DNA of 64,000 bases from Tomocerus qinae (Eukaryota > Arthropoda > Collembola > Entomobryomorpha > Tomoceridae): the NCBI GenBank assembly GCA_020055645.1, contig CM034548.1, positions 24,974,201 through 25,038,200 on the forward strand, given 5' to 3'. Under the pieces are notes generated by a model. That model did no database searches. It was not told where the DNA came from and saw nothing but the letters and a program-made list of their open reading frames with translations. Position numbers and translations under genes: made by a program. Below, in pieces: positions 38,501-50,300 of this stretch (its first letter is position 1; every line of letters begins with the position of its first letter).

Positions 38501-40050
38501 AGGATGATTTTTTCATTTCACTTAGCTCCATTTTACTATTTTTGACCATTATAGCCATTTTGGTCATTTTAGCCACTGGCCACCAAAGAATTTTAACCAG
38601 CCGGCCGGCCAATTTAACCAGCCATTTTAGCCGACCAACCGGCTGGTCACCGAACACTTACTTGGTGGAAAGGGAGACTATTGAAAGGTTGCCTTGGGAA
38701 CCTAACACAGGGAATTTATTTGGTTTTTTCCGGGAAATATATTGAAGATTTGCTTTGGAAATCTATTTGAGTGTGACGTGTCAATCTGTCAATTGAAGGG
38801 TTTCCATGGCATCTTTTTGAGGGGGCTAGCATGGGGACCTATTTGAAAGTTGTCAATTTACATGAAGGGTGCCTAAGCAAAGCATTGGAGAGTTACCTTG
38901 ACAATCTATTGGACTACCTTTATTTGGATGGTTTCCCGGTTTCCTGAAACACGGTCACCTTGACAATCCATAGGAGATTTGTCGGAAGCATCTATTGGAT
39001 GGTTGCCTGAAGAGTCTATTGGAGGGTTGCTGAAGAATCTATTGGGGAGTTTTTGAAAATATATTGGAGAACAGTCTGAGTCTGAAGCATTTATTGAACC
39101 GTTGCCTTGGGATATAAATCTATTTGAGGGTAGCCTAGGGAATCTATTAAAAGGTTTAATTTATTTCAGGGTTACCATAGTGATACATTTCAGTGTTGCC
39201 ATGGTGGTGCATTTCAGGGTTGCCATTGTTATTGCGAAATATTTCAGAGTTAATTTATGTTAATCAAGCAAAATATATAGTTGAAGGTTGCTATGGTTCT
39301 CTATTGGACAGTTGCCTGGAAAATCAAGTGGAAGCATATAGCCATCAAAAATTAATTGAGTGAATTCTATTCTATTAGTATTCGCCTATTTTCATTCCCA
39401 TATCGCTGCTGTATAATAATACCATAACTTAGACTCACCATCACTCAGTTCGCGTGATGATCTCGCAGTCAAATGGTTACATATACATAACAGTTGGTAA
39501 TAATTAGTAGCTGTTAATAATTCTAATTATGTATAATATAATTTGATTTAAGGACACTTAATTATATACAGGAAAATTAATAATAAAATGAACTTCTGCA
39601 GAAAATGGAAGAGGAAGGAGTTATGACGGATAAAATTGTTGAGCCAGAGACTATGGAACAAATTATTCCGGAGTTGATGGAAACTGTATGTGGGATTAAT
39701 TACTTATAGTTTAGCAAATATGGTATGGCTTGCACAGATTTTAATGGATTGGAACTTTTAAATTGCAGTACGAAAAGGACGACATTCCTGCTCCCTTTCG
39801 TCCGGTACCTAGTCTCAGAAAGCAGCATGTAATGCAGTTGAAATGGTCCGATTCAAGGAAATGTTCGGCAAATTTCCATCCTCGTATTGAACCAGTTAGA
39901 AATGCTGTACCTTTGAAAAGACTTGGAGGCGACTTGTCGGATGACGTTATCTTAACTTCTCCAAGCGAAAGTGAGGAAGATGATGATCTCGAAATTTGCT
40001 CTGAGATATCAGGTCATAATAGTGACTCTAGTGTCATAACCATCGATTGA
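29597..40050 (+). CDS. MGA-like nuclear protein without T-box or bHLHZip
   Basis: Seven coding exons: 29597-30568, 30682-31046, 35492-35655, 35938-36291, 36761-36981, 39602-39685 and 39769-40050. All are GT-AG with matching phase; total 2442 nt, 813 aa. A basic nuclear-localisation-like run lies at 108-118 (KKRRGRFKRRK). A Cys cluster at 252-287 (CKKEFCRLGCIC...C...CMFGCIC) resembles the conserved internal domain of MGA (MAX gene-associated protein), a subunit of the non-canonical Polycomb complex PRC1.6. That similarity is from memory of the family. No T-box and no helix-loop-helix zipper is encoded in these exons, although vertebrate MGA has both. The C-terminus is strongly acidic (SEEDDDLEI). 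The role is probably chromatin or transcriptional, by inference only. An alternative last exon may exist at 37067. Introns 2 and 5 carry many repeats. Confidence 0.8.
31097..31203. repeat. 107 bp foldback: two ~41 bp arms, short loop
   Basis: The left arm (31097-31137) and right arm (31162-31203) are reverse complements with only a few mismatches and a one-base bulge; GACGTTTTCACGGTTAGGCA recurs exactly in complement. The loop is about 24 nt. It lies 50 bp after the donor of exon 2 of the MGA-like gene, so it is transcribed within that intron. Either a small MITE or a long hairpin precursor would look like this. Confidence 0.9.
34022..34685. mobile_element. Terminal-inverted-repeat element with nested SINE
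   Basis: The ends are TAGGGTTGCCGCGAAT (34022-34037) and ATTCGCGGCATCTCTA (34670-34685), inverted repeats matching at 14 of 16 positions. Subterminal sequence on both sides is dense in TTCGAC / ATTCG words (GAATATTCGAATATTCG). About 370 bp of unrelated SINE interrupts the interior. No transposase frame is present. No clean target duplication was seen, so the superfamily is not assigned. Confidence 0.7.
34073..34442 (+). mobile_element. tRNA-derived SINE
   Basis: An A box (TAGCTAGGTTGG, 34082-34093) and an exact-consensus B box (GGTTCGATTCC, 34147-34157) are spaced as in a tRNA gene. A body of about 250 bp unrelated to tRNA follows, and then a simple tail (AAACTGAAACTGAACTG). It differs from the tRNA-headed element at 23066-25126, so the genome carries at least two tRNA-headed families. 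It is inserted in the element at 34022-34685; GAATT occurs at both borders as a possible short target duplication. Confidence 0.8.
35224..35384. mobile_element. Small C/G-ended MITE-like element
   Basis: AGAGGGGC at the left end (35224-35231) is matched by GCCCCTCT at the right (35377-35384). The interior has a C-rich tract, CCCGAAATCCAAG, then A/T-rich sequence. It is about 100 bp upstream of exon 3 of the MGA-like gene. It is related in order and words to 23825-24010 and more distantly to 41056-41233. No convincing target duplication was seen. Confidence 0.55.
36508..36560. mobile_element. Element fragment of the same C/G-ended family
   Basis: CTAGAGGGGTAGAGGTGCCC followed by TAAATCGGAGAA resembles one end of the elements at 35224 and 41056. 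No opposite end was found, so this is probably a decayed fragment, in intron 4 of the MGA-like gene. Confidence 0.3.
37067..37162 (+). other. Possible alternative last exon of the MGA-like gene
   Basis: The acceptor (TCTATCTACAG) lies 85 bp after the donor of exon 5, and the frame continues in phase for 31 codons (VVYPDVSDIKIQLLILVSNR...) to TGA at 37160-37162. Its 3' half contains an imperfect hairpin (37112-37142, 13 bp arms, one mismatch). An 8 bp perfect stem follows (37154-37176). If used, it would end the protein at 723 residues and drop the acidic C-terminus. It could equally be unspliced intron. Confidence 0.4.
38673..39322. repeat. Degenerate minisatellite-like repeat
   Basis: A loose unit of about 25-35 bp built on TCTATTGGA and GGTTGCC(TTGG) recurs roughly fifteen to twenty times with heavy divergence. 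A block near 39170-39250 is based on ATTTCAGGGTTGCCAT. It lies in intron 5 of the MGA-like gene, just before exon 6. Confidence 0.7.
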
Positions 40051-40324
40051 ATTACACAAGATGATGCTGTTGAAGACCACTACTGATGAAAACAGTTTAA
40101 ATCCCCAATGAAAACGGATTTTATTGTCACTGTTTAGTTTCTCATATTATAGTTTTCTGTTTTTTTACTATATCACAGTTTAGTCATCTTTCTTTTTTCA
40201 AATCAAATTTTCTTTACTACTTTGTAATACTGTAAACACGTATTTAAATAGCATATACTATACTACAAATACCTAGATATCCAGATTGAATTATAATTGT
40301 TGTATCCCAACATACCCTTAATGT

Positions 40325-40330
40325 ATTAAA
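40325..40330 (+). terminator. Poly(A) signal candidate of the MGA-like gene
   Basis: ATTAAA, a common variant hexamer, occurs about 275 bp after the stop at 40050. No AATAAA was seen earlier in the 3' flank. Confidence 0.35.
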
Positions 40331-40666
40331 ATATAATGAAATATTGCGCATTCCTTGGACATCATATTCGTTGAGTCACAATTATAAAAGGTAAAATTAT
40401 TAACGTAGTTGGATAGGTATCCAATTTAGAACCAAGCATTTTCTGTGTATTTGGCTTGCCATAAGTGAATTTGTTGAAGATCATGTTCTCACTAATTACT
40501 ATTAATATTTACTATTAAGCAGCACATCGAAGAGTTGCTGAAACTCTTGCCTGATATTTAAAACATTAACTTATTTACCCATGAAGTAATTAATATGAAC
40601 GTTTTGTTTTTTGTGGGAGAATACAGCCGTAGTTAGGAGGTGGACTATAATTTGCATTATATATTA

Positions 40667-40721
40667 TTTTTCTCGAATTCTGGGGGGTGGGCACATGCCC
40701 CCCCCCCTCGCTGCGGCCCTG
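40667..40721 (-). mobile_element. Truncated copy of the hAT-like MITE
   Basis: On the minus strand this begins CAGGGCCGCAGCGAGGG at 40721, then a poly-G run and a TTCGAGAAAAA block like the left end of the complete element at 41056. The other end is missing. Confidence 0.7.
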
Positions 40722-41055
40722 CTGATGCACAGGTTTTCCATTGTTGAGAGTCAATTAGTATTAAATTCTGTCTCAAGTAAATTGCTTCATCTCTCAAGTG
40801 GCCCATAAATTTCCAAGAAATGAAGACATCGAAATCTTGCCTTCAATGAATAGGAATAGCTTTCTAAACTATTTGTGGTTCTAGCTACTGTAGCTACATT
40901 ACATTTTCACCCGACCGATTTCATATTCCACAACTATTATTGGAAAAATTGAAGATTTATCCCAGATTTCGATCCTATTTTGTTCTACATATTGGACGAA
41001 AGGATTTAGTGCATCTTTAATTTTTAGTTAGCAAATCTTGTCTGTACATCAAATG

Positions 41056-41233
41056 CAGGGCCGCAGCGAGGGGGGGGCACCGGTGCACGTGCCCCCCCCC
41101 CCCGAAATCGAGAAAAATAAAGAAATTTTTGTCTAAAATCGCAAAAAAACGCCAAAATTTTCGCGCTTCGCGCGAAAATTAGCTAATTTTTTCTCGGTGC
41201 CCCTCCCGAAATTTTTTTCTGGCTGCGGCCCTG
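41056..41233. mobile_element. Non-autonomous hAT-type MITE with 8 bp target duplication
   Basis: Terminal inverted repeats CAGGGCCGCAGC (41056-41067) and GCTGCGGCCCTG (41222-41233) are flanked by perfect direct repeats ATCAAATG at 41048-41055 and 41234-41241. An 8 bp duplication with CAGGG ends is the signature of the hAT superfamily. Internally a G-run and C-run around CACCGGTGCACGTG can pair as a strong stem. A second pairing is CGCGCTTCGCGCG. No coding capacity (178 bp). The intact duplication implies recent insertion by a transposase supplied elsewhere. Confidence 0.88.
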
Positions 41234-41502
41234 ATCAAATGTAATCTCTAAGCTCAAACTATCACTTACCAAAATGCATCATGCCTTCGGTTGTTTGGTG
41301 AATACCGGAATCTCGGTTGGAAAACTGCAGTATTCGGTTGTAAAACTGCAGTATGTGGTTGTAAAACTGCAGTACTTGGTTGCAAAACATCACTACCCAT
41401 AGATGTAATCCTTTAAATGTGAAAATTCCCAATACCATACAGAAGGCAGTTTGACAAATAGCCATTGAATTTGTAAATGTTTCATTATTTATTCCAAGAT
41501 AC

Positions 41503-41555
41503 AAACAATTAGAACGAGATGCGATATCTTAGTGTGCAAAATAAGATCCCCAAAT
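41503..41555 (+). pseudogene. Decayed copy of the start of MGA-like exon 2
   Basis: TACAAACAATTAGAACGAG is identical to bases near the start of exon 2 (from about 30688), and similarity continues with changes (GTGCAAA near 41537). The copy has an early stop and no acceptor in place. It lies 1.4 kb past the gene's stop codon, pointing to a partial duplication of the locus that has since decayed. Confidence 0.65.
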
Positions 41556-41757
41556 TCGAAAGATATTGGAGCAATTATTTGCCAATTTTGAATCATTGTC
41601 ATATCGCATGCATGTATGAATGAAAAATTTCTATACATTCAGACATCAGGCTTGTCGAAAGTCAGGTCTGTGCAGGTACGTTGGTGTTCATCATGATGAA
41701 TACCTTCATGGTACTAAGGATCCTGCCATCAAATTCACTTATATTCACCAGTGTCGA

Positions 41758-41820
41758 AGCCAGGGGGGCCGGCCCGAAACCCAATTTGAGAAATTTAAGA
41801 TTTAGACAAAATTATTTGTT
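41758..41820. mobile_element. Element fragment with G-rich end
   Basis: AGCCAGGGGGGCCGGCCCGAAACCC, here read in two parts (AGCCAGGGGGG and CCGGCCCGAAACCC), followed by TTTGAGAAATTTAAG resembles the end of the 41056 family, without a partner end. Confidence 0.3.
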
Positions 41821-42921
41821 TTAGTCTCCTAAACGTTACCCATCTTAAAAATCTTGATCTACGATCGACATTTAACTTTTATCCCAGAATAATTTTAACC
41901 CAAAATCCCCAGTCAATCTTAATCAACTTAGATTTGAATATGAAGGGGTAAATGCATTCGCATACGTGGATTAAAATGCATTATACGTCACGGAAAGTTT
42001 TGGAAAACTGTTTTGATTGAAACTAATTGTAAACAAAGCACTTGTATACCATAATACTTGCACTTCCTAGTCCATCTGAATGTTACACTTCCTGGTTTTG
42101 GCGGGTGTTTATGGGGAACAGCATCTGCAAAAAGCTTCAGTTTCAGTGTTACTCCAAATTTTAAAACTGTTAAAGTTTTGATTATCCGGTCGTTCTTTCA
42201 GTATTTTAGACAGACAAAAATTCATATTCCAATTCCTTCTGTATTTATTTAAAAAGGCTTCTAATTCTGGATAACCAATTATAGATCCCATCCAATTTAC
42301 CGAGGATTCAAATTTTCTTTTAACTTTTCATGGCTTTTATAAACGACTTGTAACGGCTTTTAAGTGGCGGATTGGCACAAAGTGATCTCTCTTTCGGTTA
42401 GAACAGATTGTTGGTGGCTGTCCTGAATACAGATGTGGCAATGGCAATATTATATGGTGAGCAGAACACTGGGAAAGATGCACATTGGTTAATAATATCG
42501 TTGTCTTACTTCAAGCAATGAATTTACTTTGAGCTAATATGTCAAACATCAAAGCGTCTGTTAGTTAAAAACGTCGAAATTTAAAAATATTTTATTATAA
42601 TGTTTCTGTTCTTTAGCATCAACAAAATACTTCAGGAGGAAAATTTTAAGTATTTGGCTTTTCTTAATTGGCAGGATGGTTACTACATCACCTCTCTCAA
42701 CAGTAATTTTAGAAGTATATAACCGTTTCGTACTCCGTGGATGCCAAATTCATAAATTTGATTTTACCCTTTCAATATTTGACGCTATTGTTAAAGCTTT
42801 TTGAAAAATCTTCTGTTTATGTAACCTTTTAGAGAAAAATTTAAACGATATTTAAAGGAATGAAAAATTATCTTGTTATTACTTCTGTCAGTTGAGGCAG
42901 GGCTATTATACACTGATTATT

Positions 42922-43356
42922 TTAGAAACTTCGGTGAAATGGCTGGAGTCTTTTATTGTTCAGAGGAGGCAGCAGTATTTTTGTTGTAATAAAATTACTA
43001 ATAAAGGGTTTCGTAAATGAACAAAGTGTGGAATGCAAATTAAAGAACTCAATAAATGAATCTACGTTTTCAGTTTCAAAATTAACTAAAATGTTTTCAT
43101 CAAGGTAGTCTGTAACAACATCTATATAGGTATAGCCCATTCCCGTAATGTTTCAATTAAAACTTCAATTTTTCATCGATAATCGCTGTACGTTACCATT
43201 ACACTATGTAACTATGGTCCCCTATTCGGGGTCGCTTACTGTGTTATGAGTGTTGGGAATAAAATCACGATTTTATTCCCAAGAATGAAAAAAGTGAATT
43301 TTTTTGGAAATATTACGGGAATGGGCTATCTATATAGATGTTGTTATAGACTACCT
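42922..43356. repeat. Inverted repeat with ORF fragment
   Basis: Arms at about 43092-43152 and 43308-43360 are reverse complements at roughly 90% (core ACATCTATATAG / CTATATAGATGT and GCCCATTCCCGTAAT / ATTACGGGAATGGGC). About 160 bp lies between them. The left arm is the start of a 72-codon minus-strand frame (43140-42922) that reads like real protein (MGYTYIDVVTDYLDEN...). The right-arm copy is frameshifted. I do not recognise it; an old transposon ORF is the likeliest source. Between the arms lies a perfect hairpin, GGGAATAAAATC / GATTTTATTCCC (43255-43280). Confidence 0.5.
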
Positions 43357-43675
43357 TGCGTTTCAATTGATCTTTCTACATTTATCCTCACTCGTAATAA
43401 ATTCAAGTGTTTTAATGGGCCCACGTCGGCTTCTTTATCATAACATGCATTGCATAATGTCATAGATTTGATGGAAATAGAAGAAAAACTACACATCTTA
43501 TGGCCGAACACACTAAAAGGCCAAACACCTCCATCATCCCCCCGTACAGGGTGCCAGAAAATATACCTAATTGTTTCGATTAGGTTTTTCAGCCACCCTG
43601 GATGAAGGAAGGTGTCCTGTCGTTTGCCAGTCTTATGACCTCTTGATTTTAATGTCACTTTTTCAGGCCCATTCT

Positions 43676-43770
43676 TGTTACTTGTGTCAGAATGCCACGT
43701 AGTTACTTGTGCCAGAGTGCACCACGACGTAGTTACTAAATGCCAGAGTGCAACACGACGTAGTTACTGC
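43676..43770. repeat. Short degenerate tandem repeat, ~30 bp unit
   Basis: Three units of the form GCCAGAGTGCAACACGACG with TAGTTACT follow one another, the first the most diverged. It lies just beyond the 3' end of the cyclin D gene. Confidence 0.75.
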
Positions 43771-44070
43771 CTCGCTATGAATACACATTTTTGCCACCAT
43801 TTTTTGTATTATCATTTTGTGGTGTAAAATACTAAATATTTCTCTTAAAAGCGTGACGGCACAGGGTATTTTTCTTGATGAATACCTTGGCAGTGAATTG
43901 CTCAACGCTTCGGCCATGAATATTGAATTGTGCTAATTAGAAAATGAAATAAGCACCAAAAATGAACATGAAAGGTAAAACTAGGTTTATCTAGATGGAA
44001 TGAAGACGATATTTAATGTATGTTTGGAGTATTTATGTGAAAAATGTCATTTTTATTGCTTATTTGGTTT

Positions 44071-44076
44071 TTTATT
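44071..44076 (-). terminator. Cyclin D poly(A) signal candidate
   Basis: AATAAA on the minus strand (TTTATT on plus), with a second at 44052-44057, about 300 bp downstream of the cyclin D stop codon. Confidence 0.45.
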
Positions 44077-44376
44077 TTGTAGTTTACGATAAGTATGACG
44101 ACACATTACAGTACGAAATATACTTGCACCTCCATCTTACGTGTTAACATATAGCATCGACTAGAGTCCATAATATGACATGATATAAATTATATAATAT
44201 TTTACATAATAGTAACAATAGTGAGACGGATTGAACAGGGACTGGACTGTTATTCTCTTAGTCTGGAAACATTAGGAGAAGTAGGTGGGCAAGTTAACAG
44301 ACACTCGGTGTAGTTCTTTGAGCAAATAGTTTTCATCCATGCACAGAGTAATATGTACATATTATATGACAGGACA

Positions 44377-47300
44377 CTAGACGAGTATATCTTGAACATC
44401 TGTAGGTGTTTTCTGACCGGAAGTTGACTGGACACTAGACAATTTTGAAGAAGACGCGGTGGCTGCGGTGGCCATTGTTGTCTTGGCGTGGGGAATGTCC
44501 ACCGTTTGCTGGCTTATGGCTGCCATTTCTGTCGAGATGACCTGGTCAATTGACAGGGATATGGAAGTCAGATGATCCAAGGTAACTCCTGCCATGTAAG
44601 CCAAAGAGTAGCTCATCTTGCTGTCTTCTTGACGGATCCCTTTCATTGCCGTGTAGATAGCGGAGGCAGCTATCAGTGATGGTTTAAAGCCGACAAACCG
44701 AGGTTCTGAAAATTAAAAGAAATTTTCCATTTAGTCATTTTTATCATAATCTTTGGCACGAATTTTTTAATACAGGGAAAGAATTGTAGAAGATTGTGAT
44801 GGTCAAGATATTAAGGGTTATGTCTCATATTAAGGGTAACTTAGAAACGCTAAGTACCTACTATAAACCACAACTTGTCTATCTGTATGATATTGTCAAT
44901 GTGTATAGCTACGACTTTAATTGACCTACGAAACGGATGAATTTTGGTGATGGAAATAATAATTATCTATAATTATAGAAATGTCTAGTTTTCATTAAAT
45001 GTACATTATCTGCAATGCTGAATGCCGGGTAGTATATAGTAGTTAAGGTGATTAAGGGCACGAAGCTTGTTCAAGGTAACTTTTCCCTTTATAATTCCTA
45101 TTGTACGGTGTTTATGCATTGAAATGTGGTATTTTTGTCTGTCTCTGTTGGCATTATTTCACATCTGCTTTTATTCGCTTACCCCAATTGCATGTGTGTA
45201 TAGTGGCTACTATAGTAAACTCTGTATTGCAACTAATAATAATAAGAAACACGATAATATATATTAGGTGTATTTCCAGGTATGGACATAATATCTGCAC
45301 GTAAAGATCTGGCTTATCATTATAGCACTACCTATTAGTTAGAATGTGTAGAGATGTGGTTTACTATTACAGGTAAAACTGAATTCATACGAAATAGATT
45401 CCACCGAACATGCAAACACGACATGATCATCTGCAGAGGCGTCCTATGAAACCAAATGATGTGCTATACTGTCGCCTTTTTCCGACACGAACTTTTATCT
45501 CTAACCTCGCATGACGTCATTTTCCGGATATGAAATGAAGGGCTGAATTTCTGCGTGATTTAAGACTCGAATGAGCTACACAATCAGACTTTAATTCTTT
45601 CACGGTGAATAATATCGTTTAAAGGGAGGCAAAACCAAGCCAGTCGGTTTCTTGTCTCATGTGGTGCCTTGCATGATGAAGGATTTACCCCAGTTCCTTT
45701 TTATTGTTCACAAAAACTCACAGTGAGTGCCAACTCTAAACATCTAACAGTAAAAGTCAGAGAAAGTATATCCAAAATTTACATAGTAAATTGTATCATT
45801 ATGTAAAACATATTTAATAATACCTGTACTTACTAGCCTACGGCAGCATAAAATAATTTACTACTTATTTTACCTATCTGTACCGCGTACAAAGCACTAC
45901 AATTGATACACCGGCCCGATAAACATTCAACCGTCAAGACAATCCTAGAAAGACCTATGCGAGTAAAACGGTGTAGGTCTGTTAGTGTAAACAAGCGAGC
46001 TCTACTCATGCACTCCCCCCGCATAACTTTATAAGAATATCTATAGTTTTAAAGTCTGCCAAAGACAATATATTATGCGGGTATTTTATGAAGTGGTAGG
46101 GTAGTTACACGCAGACTACTACATTTATTCGTCATAACGTCACTTTGAGATGGCTCACCATCAAATCAGACAGAAGTCACTAGCCATATTTTGGGGTAGA
46201 GCAATGTGGGACGTAAATAGCTATAATAGAAATGGGGAATACATACATGTGTTAGTAGGGAAGAGAAAAATGCACTTTTGTTTGTAGATCTAGTGTTGAC
46301 TGTGCGAGTGGACTTATTAAAAGGATAAAAAATACATGTCGAATGAGTTATCAGGCATTAGGGTGGAAATACCCAGGTGATGGCGAGATAGACAAAAGTG
46401 AGAGTATGAACTTTGTCAGACATGGCTTAGACAGTGCGGATATTGTGGATAAAAGAAGGGCTTAGACGCTCTTATCTGTGCTTTGGCTTGCTCCAGTCCT
46501 ATTCATCAATTACCCCTGCCGTAATAGTAGACCAGACAGAGTAGGATCGCCGAATTGATGACCAGGTGCTCTTGGAATCATTACCAAAGCAAAACAACGA
46601 TCCTATGCAGCCCCAACTCAAATGACTCGCTGAGGTGTACAGAGGACTTTAAATGCACACCATTTTATTTGCAGTCCTCCAACTGCCATAAGAACCTACT
46701 TACTATAAACAGAACACTGAACTGAACTTCATTCAAATCCCGTTGCTACATGTTTACTACATACACTGCCTTACACATTCTCATATAGGTGCATAATTTG
46801 AGTACCAATAATAAGTACGATCCGCAACACTTCATTAGGAGAAGTGTGCTGCATTTGCATCGATTCTGTTGTGAGACTACTTAACAAACAAATATGAAGG
46901 GCACTTGGGCACATTTTACTCGCTAACTAATACTTTACCACCTTGCAGTATGCAAACTATGCAACTGTAGGTATGAACAAAAATTTTGCCCTAAATTTTC
47001 CAGGTATCTAATGATGCAGACTGTTATATTGTATGATTTAGTTATTGTTTCATGATGATATTATGCTATCTATTTTATATAGGTCTCCAAATATATAACA
47101 GAGTGTATTTTCTTTAGACTTTGCAAACAATATTCCATTTTAGAGAAGACTTATTTTCTATATGCAAATGGCTGATGAAATTCTATCTGGATTTTGTGAT
47201 GATGTAAAAGCGACAAGAAATATTGTTTCAAAAAGCAAGTCAGAGTCTTTTCAGTGGTACTACTGCAGTAATTCAGCGATGGTTTGACATTTGATACGTG

Positions 47301-50300
47301 TGCCAGGGCCCCTGCCGTGCCTCAATTGTTGATATAGAGATCCCCTCATCGTAAATCAACAAAAGTCTGCTAGGGTAGATTATCTGTAGCACTACACGTT
47401 ACATACCCTTGCAGATCACAGATTGAATGATGATTGCACGGGCTTCAGCCACGGAGACTGCGACCACCATACACTCTCTCCAGTCCTGACTACCTTTTAG
47501 TACCACTACGCAAAACACTCAAACCCGTTAAAGCTACCTACACTCCGTTTACTTTTACTAGAGATATTTATGTATCCACAAGCCAAAGTTAACTCTAGAC
47601 GAGTCCTCCTCTCCAAACTAACCCTCCAGGCTCTCTATAATATCTCAACCAACTATAGTAATATGCCAAGGGCTTGCTAACAAAATATTGTCAATGTACC
47701 CTTTGTAATTATTAGGGTACCCTTCTACATATCGGAAGAGAATAGTACGTCTGTTATGTAGGATACTCCGCAGCAGAATCGATGGCAGAATTAAGATCAG
47801 CCAACACTTTTATGACTCAGCCCTCCCCTGTACTTCCTCCTTTCCGTAATTTCCTTAATTAATTACAGACACTAGAACACTCATCCGGATGCTGTCTAAC
47901 TATACGAATTTTTATTAAAGACCCCGTCCAGTCCTGCCGCCGCTGTTAACTCTGACAGCTTGTGGCTAATAACTCGTTAATCTTTACTGAATTGATTAGA
48001 CCATCAATTCATACTTCAATATTTATGTACAGACCCACTACGATGGTCACAGAGTGATCAGTCAATCAAATCTGTCTAAACGAACTACTACACATCCCTC
48101 TTGCTTTGTTATTTACATGCAGTAATACATTTTCAAATTGTCTCACTTTCAGACGTTGGTCAGTAATTATGTAAGAGCATGCCGCTGACATTATCATCCC
48201 TATCATTTCTATAATAGTAAATACTTAATTGAACTTGTCTTTTCCAATTAACTACAGAAACAAATCAAGTAGCATATCATATATTGTTTGGATATTTAAT
48301 TTTTTGACCATTTCAGTCTTGCCCTGAAGGAGAAAACAATGGAGAAAGATTTTCGGGTCTTTTGTGTAAAGAAAGTATAAGGACAATAAAGAGCCCGAAG
48401 GCCAGAGCTAAAGACGGTTTCTCTTTCAGATCATATCCCGGCTATCCCGCATCCTTCCACCGGAAATAATATTGTAAACATGCAAACGCTATTCCTTATC
48501 CCCTCAATCCCTTTTGATTTTACTATTTAGAATAAATCTAATCTTTGTATTTTGTATCTCTAAGTTCCCTGCTATTCTATCCAATTTAGTAAATTTTAAG
48601 GGTGACTAACTACAACTTTGTTTATAAAAAATCTATACATTGTAACAAACGTTGAGCGTCCTAAAATGAAAATCTATTGGGGCTTAACTACATCAATATT
48701 ATAAGTTATCAAGATAGTAAATAAGTATATAATGTACTGACAGATGAGACATGGGGATGGTATTTTATTATAAGCGTTCTTTGAGTAAAATTCATTCATT
48801 GTCGTGAATATGAAAGGATGATACAATGATTATCAAAACTTCATCTTCAGGTTTCTATTGTATTAAATAATATCCACATTACCTTTATATACAACGCTAT
48901 GCTACTAGGAAATATTAAATGACAGTGTGGGTCGAGTCGAGATTAGGAATTCGGAAGTTTGTCGTGTGGCACTGAAAGGGACGTGCCGTGAAGTGATTTT
49001 ACTATGCCATGTAGCTATTCTGTATGTAACTATTAAAGACTCGACATCACCAACTAGCATTAACAATGGTTTAGATGTAGAGATATATAAAAACAGTCGT
49101 TGGCCCAAAGGGCTTATGGAGATATTTGTGCGTAGATATTTTAGATTCATCCGTATTTCCTTTTAGTAAATATAATATTTTGTAAAGTAAAAGCATCTGT
49201 AATGGATTGATTGCTACTACATACTCACATGCATCGGTATGAAAATAGGAAACAGTAGTAGAGCTAATGCTAGGTTAATTCAGATATTTTAAGGACTTTA
49301 CCATTTCATATGCATTAAAGACTATTATGTACTCACCTCAGTTTAAAATGACAGCATATACAGTTAAATATATCAATAGTGTGAAGTACACTCACAAAAC
49401 TGAAATATATTTAATCTCGGATGAGGAACATATTGAGTACCTCATCCTTCTTTGAGAATAAAATAATGTTGCTATTTATCGATGTAATGTAATGTACGGT
49501 AAAGCTAGCCTGTGAGGCAGATTTCCTGAGATCCTGACCTGAGAAAAGATGAAAGTGCATGACCAAACCAATAGAAATGGACCCTCTATAGATCCCAGTG
49601 CCTACCTTCCTTAACAAAAAGAAAAAATCCTTGAGGCTCACTTCTTCTATAAAATGTCACAGTTGAAGTTTTTTTGATTTCAATTGAAAAGTCCCTGTAG
49701 GGAGTTCTGTAGGTTTGGTCTGGCCTTGTTAAGGTTAATCGTCGAGTCTGTGTCTCCCTTTTCTCACACGGACATTCGTATATTGAGATTCGGGTTCTCA
49801 AAGCTTTCATCCCCTTTTATACTCTATCCACTCCTCATCTTGAAACATAAAAGATGTTGCATGAAAGGAAAGGTAAGTAAAGCACTATATCAGTCCATAT
49901 TTCTCGTTTAAGATCTCACACAAAGGTAGAGAAAGGTTAGTTCTATTTCCATTCTATGCGGTCCAAAAGCAAAAGACCTGAGGAGACCAACAATTACACT
50001 AAGGAACTACTTTGTTTACAGAGCACTAGTTCTCACAGACTTTTAACTTGTTTTTGCTATACTATGATTCACATCGTCTACTATTATACCCACTGAGCTC
50101 ACTGACTTTCTCAGTATTACCCAACTAGTTCGTCTAGACTTCTCCAGACTTTAAAAACACGACCTCAACTTTACTTTTACTACTACAAATCGTAAAACTG
50201 CACCAAACTATTTCAGTGGAAAGTATTATACTATCTAGTATATGTCTATAGTACATGTACATAGTACAGCTACCCCATACAAATAATACCCATGATGTAT

